From Nitrosomaritimum sp049414205 (GTDB lineage: Archaea; Thermoproteota; Nitrososphaeria; Nitrososphaerales; Nitrosopumilaceae), in assembly GCA_049414205.1 (NCBI GenBank), contig JBMSGE010000045.1, positions 1-10,296 on the forward strand: 10,296 bases of DNA. Direction: 5' to 3'. Positions 5,381-10,296 of this stretch are shown one piece after another (the stretch's first letter is position 1; the number at the start of each line of letters is the position of its first letter). The notes under the pieces were generated by a model. It saw only the letters and a program-made list of their open reading frames with translations. It was not told where the DNA came from and made no database searches. The position numbers and the translations under genes are program-made.

Positions 5381-6934
5381 CTAAACTCCCAACACTCCTT
5401 GCATGTATGGAATGATTGTTTTCAAGAAGATATCTGGATAAATTCCAACTACGACTGTAAATCCTGCAAGAACCATCATTGGAGCTGTCATGTACCAGCT
5501 TCCTTCTTTCACATTTTCAAGATGTTCTGGTGTCTTGCCAAAGAATACTCGTTTTAGCATCCAGAGAATATATGACATTGTCAAGGCCGTTGCAACTAGA
5601 CCCAATCCAAAGGTAACAGCCCTTACTGTCGAACCTTCTTCGATTGCAGTTTCTAACGCACCATAAAATAGAATCCATTCTCCCATAAATCCACTAGTTG
5701 GTGGTACACCCATTATTGTTAGAGCCCCAATTACAGCACATACTGCCGTGATTGGCATTTTGCCTGCAAGACCACCTAGTTTTGTTATGCTACGCGTTCC
5801 TACCTTTACGATAATAATTCCGGCCATCATGAAGAGTATGCCTTTTCCTAATGCGTGAGTGACATACATCATCTCGGCTCCTGCCAAACCAAGTGCGGAC
5901 ATGGAACCAATACCAAATAGGATGTAACCCATTTGACTGATACTAGAATATGCAAGTAGTCGTTTAAGGTCATCTTGCATCAACGCCATGGCGCCACCAT
6001 AAATCATAGTAACAAGACCCCAAATGTGGAACCAAATTGAAAGTTCTGCAAAAGTAGAAGGTAAGAATTCAACAATTAATCTAAAGATACCATATGCACC
6101 AATTCCGATCATTGCCGGGGACAAAAGAGCACTGATTGGCGTCGGTGCTGAACCGTGGACATAGGGCAGCCAAATATGGAACATGAAAACTGCCAGTTTA
6201 ACACCAAGACCAATTGCAATCGCAATGGCCGAAAGCATTACAATGTCTTCTGGTATTGCTGATTCTTGTATATCTGCAAAGTCAAAGCTTCCAATTGTTA
6301 GGCCAATCATCAAAAAGCCCAATAACAAAACAACTGCTCCTGCATGTGTCCAAAACAGGAACATTAGACCAATCTTTCTTCTTGGTCCATCTCCCCAGAT
6401 GGCAACCAAAAAGAAACCAGGAATAAGCATAACTTCAAAGAAAATATAAAATTCAATCAAGTTTGTTGCAAGGACTGTTCCAAGCATACCCATTGCAAAA
6501 ACAAGGTACAGTGCAAAGTAAAGTCCAGATTTGGCATTGACATATTTTGTAAGAGAAGTGGATTCTACTACTGCTGATTGTCCACCACTCGATTGTAATT
6601 GTTTTTGTTCTTCCTCATATTGTTCATGGAATTTGTGAATCATGTATGGTTTTGAATAGAGGGCAAGAATTGTACTTAGCACGTAAATCATTATTGCAAA
6701 TGGTGATGCCAAGCCATCCATCAAGAATCCAAATTCTCCAAACATCTCTGTCCATGGATAATGTTCTTCAGTAGTTCCATTAAGGGCAGCTTGGATGACA
6801 AGAATTGTTGTGTATAGCAAGATTGCAAAAGTAAACCACATTGCTGGGGTGGGACCCATTTTTCTTCCAATAATATAGGCAACTGGGGATAACAGTAGAG
6901 GTATGAAAACTGCCTGTAAGAGTGCGTATTCCAT
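5381..6934 (-). CDS. nuoM: Complex I subunit M (proton pump), TM8 lysine missing
   Basis: A 517-residue antiporter-like membrane subunit. Conserved channel residues are E167 in FFEVMLIPGFF (TM5), K246 in GVKLAVFMFHIWLP (TM7) and E419 in GFMGEWILFYG (TM12). The TM8 lysine found in NuoM proteins (pattern LLKxGxYG) is not there: the segment reads ALLSPAMIGIGAYG, with Gly277 at the lysine position in an ungapped match. A charged, glutamine-rich loop at about 100-130 (starting HKFHEQYEEEQKQ) is longer than usual between TM3 and TM4. The ATG at 6934 shares its A with the nuoK stop (TAATG). AGGAG lies 12 nt upstream of the ATG, and a closer AAAGGA ends 2 nt before it, so coupling to nuoK translation is likely. 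Identity as NuoM rather than NuoN or NuoL rests on the TM12 glutamate, the length and the gene order. Confidence 0.95.
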   Translation of the reverse strand: MEYALLQAVFIPLLLSPVAYIIGRKMGPTPAMWFTFAILLYTTILVIQAALNGTTEEHYPWTEMFGEFGFLMDGLASPFAIMIYVLSTILALYSKPYMIHKFHEQYEEEQKQLQSSGGQSAVVESTSLTKYVNAKSGLYFALYLVFAMGMLGTVLATNLIEFYIFFEVMLIPGFFLVAIWGDGPRRKIGLMFLFWTHAGAVVLLLGFLMIGLTIGSFDFADIQESAIPEDIVMLSAIAIAIGLGVKLAVFMFHIWLPYVHGSAPTPISALLSPAMIGIGAYGIFRLIVEFLPSTFAELSIWFHIWGLVTMIYGGAMALMQDDLKRLLAYSSISQMGYILFGIGSMSALGLAGAEMMYVTHALGKGILFMMAGIIIVKVGTRSITKLGGLAGKMPITAVCAVIGALTIMGVPPTSGFMGEWILFYGALETAIEEGSTVRAVTFGLGLVATALTMSYILWMLKRVFFGKTPEHLENVKEGSWYMTAPMMVLAGFTVVVGIYPDIFLKTIIPYMQGVLGV

Positions 6935-7239
6935 TATCCTTTCAAGCTCCTAAAGTCAGCGATATCGATATTATGATACATGCGGTATGCCACAATAATC
7001 AAAGAAAGCCCTACAGCCACTTCTGCTGCAGCGATTGCTATTGAGAAAAGAGCCAAAGTCTGGCCACCACTGTGTGGCAAAAATCGTCCAAATGCAACCA
7101 TGTTAAGATTTGCAGCATTAATTACAATTTCAATAGCAAATAACATTCGAATGGCATTTCTTTTTACTGAAAGACCATAAATTCCGATACCCAGTAGGGC
7201 AACAGATACCAAAATAAACTCAGTTAACTCGTTGGCCAT
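6934..7239 (-). CDS. nuoK: Complex I subunit K
   Basis: A 101-residue protein with three membrane helices, homologous to mitochondrial ND4L, forming part of the channel between the quinone end and the pumps. The two conserved buried glutamates are present: E37 in FAIEIVINAANLN (TM2) and E73 in AAAEVAVGLSL (TM3). They are one residue off E. coli E36 and E72. The start is uncertain. ATG at 7239 gives the family length but has AGGAG only 1 nt upstream. An in-frame ATG at 7248 adds MRR and has only a weak AAGGG before it. I prefer 7239 on length and residue numbering. The gene overlaps the end of nuoJ by 20 bp and joins nuoM through a TAATG stop-start. Confidence 0.93.
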   Translation of the reverse strand: MANELTEFILVSVALLGIGIYGLSVKRNAIRMLFAIEIVINAANLNMVAFGRFLPHSGGQTLALFSIAIAAAEVAVGLSLIIVAYRMYHNIDIADFRSLKG

Positions 7240-7732
7240 TCTCCTCATCTACCCTTCTTGCTAAAACTAGTGCACCTGTTACTGCACCTGATAATATCAG
7301 ACCCATCAAAATTAGTGCTGGCCAATAATATGTCAAAAAGTCATCACCTATTTCCCTAAAGTCTACAGCAGGCTCATCAGTGGTAATTTGTTTAATTCCA
7401 GAATCTAAAATTACTGCACCCAATGCAACCATGAAAACTAGCATTAATGCAATCCCGACAAATTTTCTTCGCTTGTCTTCTACTTTTTTGAAGATAAGCT
7501 CTCGTTTTACTAACATGACAGTAAATAGAATCAAAACAGCAATAGAGCCAACATAGACTGCTAGCTGAAACATTGCAACAAATGGAGAGTCTAACAGAAT
7601 AAAGAATCCTGCAATTCCACCAAGTGTTCCCATCAAAGCAATTGAACCGTAAACTAGAGATCTTAATTCTAAAGCAGCAATTGCACTGCCAATTGTAATT
7701 ACAGATAAAGCAAGAAATGCAGCATCAGCCAT
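7220..7732 (-). CDS. nuoJ: Complex I subunit J
   Basis: A 170-residue protein with five hydrophobic segments, homologous to mitochondrial ND6. TM3 carries the family signature QLAVYVGSIAVLILFTVML around Tyr60, where the pi-bulge implicated in coupling lies in characterised complexes. A charged loop (KRE...KKVEDKRRK, about 76-90) follows TM3. The ATG at 7732 is chosen over a longer open frame back to 7795. GAGGTG lies 6 nt upstream, the product then begins MADAAFLAL directly at TM1, and the longer form would add 21 hydrophilic residues that are really nuoI sequence in another frame. The start overlaps the nuoI stop by 8 bp (ATGGCTGA), and the end overlaps nuoK by 20 bp. Both overlaps indicate translational coupling. 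Confidence 0.94.
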   Translation of the reverse strand: MADAAFLALSVITIGSAIAALELRSLVYGSIALMGTLGGIAGFFILLDSPFVAMFQLAVYVGSIAVLILFTVMLVKRELIFKKVEDKRRKFVGIALMLVFMVALGAVILDSGIKQITTDEPAVDFREIGDDFLTYYWPALILMGLILSGAVTGALVLARRVDEENGQRVN

Positions 7733-8222
7733 GAGTTGCACCTCTATTAGAAATTTGTATTTCAGAGTCCTGAGCAACTTCAGGTTTGACTGCAAGTTGA
7801 GCGGGAGTGTAAATCAAGCCTTCTTTGCTAAATGAAGATAATTCATAATCATTTGTCATATACAATGCATAAAATGGACAAGCATCTACACAAAGTCCAC
7901 AAAATACACATTTACCATAATCTATTTGTGGCATGATAGATTTTTTATTTTGTTTCCATTCTTCTGGAACCTTCACCATTCCTATTGCTTCGGCAACACC
8001 TTCACAAGCAATTGAACATAATTGACATCCAGTACAGTGATCATGGAATAACATGTGTCGTCCTTTTAGACCAGCAATTCCCACTCCTGTTGATGGATCA
8101 AATTGATATCCATCTCCAACAAATTTTAGTTTCTCTTCAGGATATCTAAGAGTAAATCGTTTTAGCGCGATATGTTTTATTCCTGAATTGAGTGCTCTGA
8201 TTATTCCTGTTGCAGTTCCCAT
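7725..8222 (-). CDS. nuoI: Complex I iron-sulfur subunit I (two 4Fe-4S clusters)
   Basis: A 165-residue ferredoxin-like subunit of the peripheral arm that passes electrons towards NuoB and the quinone site. Two cysteine sets are complete: C63-x2-C66-x2-C69-x3-C73 and C105-x2-C108-x2-C111-x3-C115-P. In the first set the residue after the last cysteine is Glu (CEGVAEAI), not the usual proline, and the following loop is slightly longer. The N-terminal stretch (about 1-25) is basic and amphipathic, as expected for docking on NuoH. The C-terminal 40 residues are a polar tail. The ATG at 8222 shares its A with the nuoH stop (TAATG), and GGAGGT lies 8 nt upstream. No NuoF or NuoG is seen, so the physiological electron donor to this subunit is not evident. 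Confidence 0.96.
   Translation of the reverse strand: MGTATGIIRALNSGIKHIALKRFTLRYPEEKLKFVGDGYQFDPSTGVGIAGLKGRHMLFHDHCTGCQLCSIACEGVAEAIGMVKVPEEWKQNKKSIMPQIDYGKCVFCGLCVDACPFYALYMTNDYELSSFSKEGLIYTPAQLAVKPEVAQDSEIQISNRGATHG
7739..7744 (-). promoter_or_regulatory. Shine-Dalgarno site deciding the nuoJ start
   Basis: GAGGTG on the minus strand, inside the nuoI coding sequence and 6 nt before the ATG at 7732. It matches the core of the archaeal anti-Shine-Dalgarno complement (GGAGGTGATC) and selects the shorter nuoJ form. Confidence 0.65.
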
Positions 8223-9520
8223 TACAATATACCTCCAGGTCCCAAGATTCCAGCATAGAGCAAGCCGAGTGCTATAAAGATGTTAACGAATGCTAATCCG
8301 ATTAGCTTCTTCCATCCCAGATCAAGGAGCATGTCTACTCTGATACGTGGGAATACACCTCTTGGTAAAAGTATGAAGAATATTACTCCAACAGTTTTTA
8401 GAACAAACCAAATTGTTCCATTTAGCATTTCTTGTGAGAATACTGGAAGTCCTGGGAATTGAGCGGTTACTGGTCCTAGCTCAATTCCTTCAGTAATTAT
8501 CTCCTCAGGGAATGGTGGCCAAAGCATTGGTCCGTTCCAACCACCTAAGAAAAGTACTACAAAGAGTGCCGCAAATGAATACAATTTGAGATAAGTTCCT
8601 AATTGTACTAAACCATACATCATTCCAGAAAATTCAGTTAACCAACCTGCAACAATTTCGCTTTCTGCTTCTGGTAAATCAAATGGAATTCTTTCTAGCT
8701 CAGCAAGCATTGTAATGAAGAACACAATAGCTCCTATAGGCAAAAATATAATCCAAGGGAATGAGGATTGGCTGGCAGTAATTTCTGAGAGATTCAGAGT
8801 TCCAGTCAAAATAACCACTCCAAGTAATGAAAGAATCAGAGGAATTTCAAATGAAACCATTTGATATAATGCACGTATTCCACCAATGAATGGGAACTTG
8901 CTGTTTGCAGACCACGCAGATAGAATAGTTATGATTGGGAAAAATCCAATTACTGCAAATACTGCTAGGAGACCTACATCCAAGTCTGCTACTACCCATC
9001 CTGGTGCTACTGGGATAAGGGCAACAAACGCTGCCGCTGTTGCGACAAACAAAACTGGAGCTGCCCAGAAAAGAGGTTTGTCGGCTTTAGCTGGAATAAT
9101 TATTTCCTTTGAAATTAATTTTAAGCCGTCACCCATTAATTGTAAAATACCTTCTACTTTGCCACAATAAAATGGTCCAACTCTAAGCTGGAGTTTTGCT
9201 AACATCTTTCTTTCTACAAATATAGTACCTGCTGCAATTAGTGCAGCAAAACCAAATCCAGGAAATGCTGCAATTCTAAAGAGGTCAGTTGCCATAAATG
9301 CCTTAAGGATAGGTATTGATCTTGAAGGATCTGCCAACCACGTAAGTGCGAGGAATGGTGTAAGTAACTCACCATCAATTACAGGCATTTCTATGTAAAA
9401 TAGAATGAACATTATGGCTGGAAGACCAATTAAAGTAACGATTAGAAGAATCCAAAACGCATTATCAAGAAGTGACTTGATAAATTCACTTAATTTGAAA
9501 TTTGGTGCAATGACTGACAT
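8222..9520 (-). CDS. nuoH: Complex I subunit H with N-terminal extension
   Basis: A 432-residue membrane subunit, homologous to ND1, which anchors the peripheral arm and forms the quinone tunnel with NuoB and NuoD. Conserved segments are VERKMLAKLQLRVGP (102-116), LMGDGLKLISKE (128-139), AELERIPFDLPEAESEIVAG (273-292) followed by WLTEFSG, and PRIRVDMLLDLGW (391-403). Bacterial NuoH is usually 320-370 residues, with its ERK-type motif near residue 35. Here the motif is at 103, so the protein carries about 65-70 extra residues at the N-terminus. The extra part contains a clear membrane segment at about 20-43 and a polar loop at 44-72. A further expanded loop (about 328-366) precedes the last helices. 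The ATG at 9520 directly follows the nuoD stop (TAAATG), with GGAGGC 10 nt upstream. Confidence 0.95.
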   Translation of the reverse strand: MSVIAPNFKLSEFIKSLLDNAFWILLIVTLIGLPAIMFILFYIEMPVIDGELLTPFLALTWLADPSRSIPILKAFMATDLFRIAAFPGFGFAALIAAGTIFVERKMLAKLQLRVGPFYCGKVEGILQLMGDGLKLISKEIIIPAKADKPLFWAAPVLFVATAAAFVALIPVAPGWVVADLDVGLLAVFAVIGFFPIITILSAWSANSKFPFIGGIRALYQMVSFEIPLILSLLGVVILTGTLNLSEITASQSSFPWIIFLPIGAIVFFITMLAELERIPFDLPEAESEIVAGWLTEFSGMMYGLVQLGTYLKLYSFAALFVVLFLGGWNGPMLWPPFPEEIITEGIELGPVTAQFPGLPVFSQEMLNGTIWFVLKTVGVIFFILLPRGVFPRIRVDMLLDLGWKKLIGLAFVNIFIALGLLYAGILGPGGIL

Positions 9521-10296
9521 TTATCTATCTGCCTCCACTGGCCAGTAATTGAGACTCCAGTAAACTGATGGCATGTTTCCTAATTTTTCCCCTATGAGAA
9601 GATGAGGTAATGCAATGAGGTTCCTAAAGGAAGGGACACTTAGTTTTACTCTGTATGGCTCTACCTTTTTGTCTGAGACAATGTAACAACCTAATGCACC
9701 TCTTCCAGATTCAACGCGTTTGTAAACTGAACCAAGTTCTCCCTTTGGATTTGGTTTTAGTTTTACTCTCACTGATCCTGACTTTGGCATCTTTTGTAAT
9801 GCATCTCTAATAATTCGACAGCTTTCCATCATGTCCAGCCACGGAATTCGTGATCTTGCATAAGAATCCCCACTTGTCATAACATTTGTTTCAAAATCTA
9901 ATTCGTCGTAAACATCGTAAGGCTCTTTCTTTCTAACATCATAATCAACACCACTTGCTCGTAGAACAGAGCCCGTAGTGCCTAATTTTATAGCATTTTC
10001 TTTTGTTAAGATACCAGTATTTTCAGTTCTTGAGATTAAGATAGGATTGTTATAGAAAACATCAGCGTATTCTTTAATTCGTTTTTCAAAATAGTTTACT
10101 TGCCTTAAACAAACATCTTCAAAGTTAGCAGGTAAGTCGTTTCGAATTCCACCTGGAACAAAATAAGAGTGTGTAACTCGTGCACCTGTCATTTTTTCCA
10201 TAAGATCAATTAAGAGTTCACGGTCACCTGCAGGCCACATGAACATTGTAGAGTGTCCCAAAAAGATTCCGTAAATTGCTAGCCAGTATTGTGTGT
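9521..10296 (-). CDS. nuoD: Complex I subunit D (quinone-site subunit), 5' end beyond the window
   Basis: Partial. The frame stays open through the right edge, so about 258 C-terminal residues of an expected 370-400 are present. The TTG at 10261 is an internal leucine, not a start: in-frame coding continues upstream (YWLAIYGIF then LGHSTMFMW). Family features include WPAGDRELLIDLMEKMTGAR, the PGGIRNDLP loop, KLGTTGSVLRASGVDYDVRK and the C-terminal VEADR, equivalent to the (E/D)VDR end of NuoD. NuoD derives from the hydrogenase large subunit but has no Ni-Fe cysteines here. With NuoB and NuoH it forms the quinone pocket. Two aspartates usual near the C-terminus (the SD before the last helix, and GS-x-D) appear replaced, the region reading LGNMPSVYWSLNYWP. 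The histidine and tyrosine that bind the quinone headgroup are in the missing N-terminal part. Confidence 0.96.
   Translation of the reverse strand, partial: TQYWLAIYGIFLGHSTMFMWPAGDRELLIDLMEKMTGARVTHSYFVPGGIRNDLPANFEDVCLRQVNYFEKRIKEYADVFYNNPILISRTENTGILTKENAIKLGTTGSVLRASGVDYDVRKKEPYDVYDELDFETNVMTSGDSYARSRIPWLDMMESCRIIRDALQKMPKSGSVRVKLKPNPKGELGSVYKRVESGRGALGCYIVSDKKVEPYRVKLSVPSFRNLIALPHLLIGEKLGNMPSVYWSLNYWPVEADR

Noticed and set aside
6183..6449. Two overlapping plus-strand open frames opposite nuoM
   Set aside because: They are antisense shadows of a strongly conserved gene, with no promoter or Shine-Dalgarno site and composition dictated by the opposite strand.
7733..7795. Longer nuoJ start at 7795
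   Set aside because: The added residues are the nuoI coding region read in another frame. The GAGGTG site and the first membrane helix support 7732.
1802..9520. Mrp antiporter or group-4 hydrogenase operon instead of complex I
   Set aside because: NuoD lacks Ni-Fe cysteines in the visible part, NuoI has the standard two-cluster form, and NuoH, J and K carry complex I signatures in nuo order.
10259..10261. TTG at 10261 as the nuoD start
   Set aside because: The reading frame continues upstream to the window edge with residues typical of NuoD, and the protein would be far too short.
1..10296. CRISPR arrays, insertion sequences, integrase sites or prophage genes
   Set aside because: No direct-repeat arrays, terminal inverted repeats or mobile-element genes were seen. 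The two tRNA genes show no adjacent integrase or repeated 3' fragment.

Overview
The window looks like a piece of the chromosome of an ammonia-oxidising thaumarchaeon (Nitrososphaerota, most like the low-GC Nitrosopumilus/Nitrosarchaeum group). The evidence is the nuoD-H-I-J-K-M-L-N gene order, archaeal TATA-like promoters placed about 28 bp from the tRNA genes, a tRNA intron with a bulge-helix-bulge splice motif, a polyprenyl diphosphate synthase of the kind used for ether lipids, and AT-rich DNA. The genus is inferred from gene content and style; no database search was possible.

Region 1 (1-960) holds two tRNA genes around one enzyme gene. At the left edge, on the minus strand, is a tRNA with a CAU anticodon (elongator Met or, more likely, Ile2). 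Next, also on the minus strand, is a 209-residue protein of the heme-oxygenase-like diiron family related to Chlamydia CADD, a candidate for p-aminobenzoate supply to folate synthesis. It diverges from a plus-strand tRNA-Glu(UUC) whose T-loop is interrupted by a 15-nt intron. A 16-bp AT palindrome between the two may give each its own TATA box.

Region 2 (961-1812, plus strand) encodes a divergent polyprenyl diphosphate synthase with a TTG start and no visible Shine-Dalgarno site. Its last 11 bp overlap, tail to tail, the end of the complex I operon.

Region 3 (1802-10296, minus strand) is the distal part of a respiratory complex I operon. Reading along the minus strand: nuoD (5' end outside the window), nuoH, nuoI, nuoJ, nuoK, nuoM, nuoL, nuoN. 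Genes overlap or are separated by at most 12 bp, and most have good Shine-Dalgarno sites, so they should be translated from one transcript. Together they encode the quinone-site subunit NuoD, the membrane anchor NuoH, the iron-sulfur subunit NuoI and the whole proton-pumping arm (J, K, M, L, N). No NADH-dehydrogenase module (NuoE, F, G) is seen, as expected for archaeal 11-subunit complexes whose electron partner is not NADH. nuoA, B and C presumably lie beyond the right edge.

I found no CRISPR array, mobile element, prophage or clearly new multi-gene system. The points most worth a second look are residue-level and RNA-level: the tRNA-Glu T-loop intron, the missing TM8 lysine in NuoM, the CADD-like enzyme with its conserved lysine, and the polyprenyl synthase that lacks the usual segment after its second aspartate motif.
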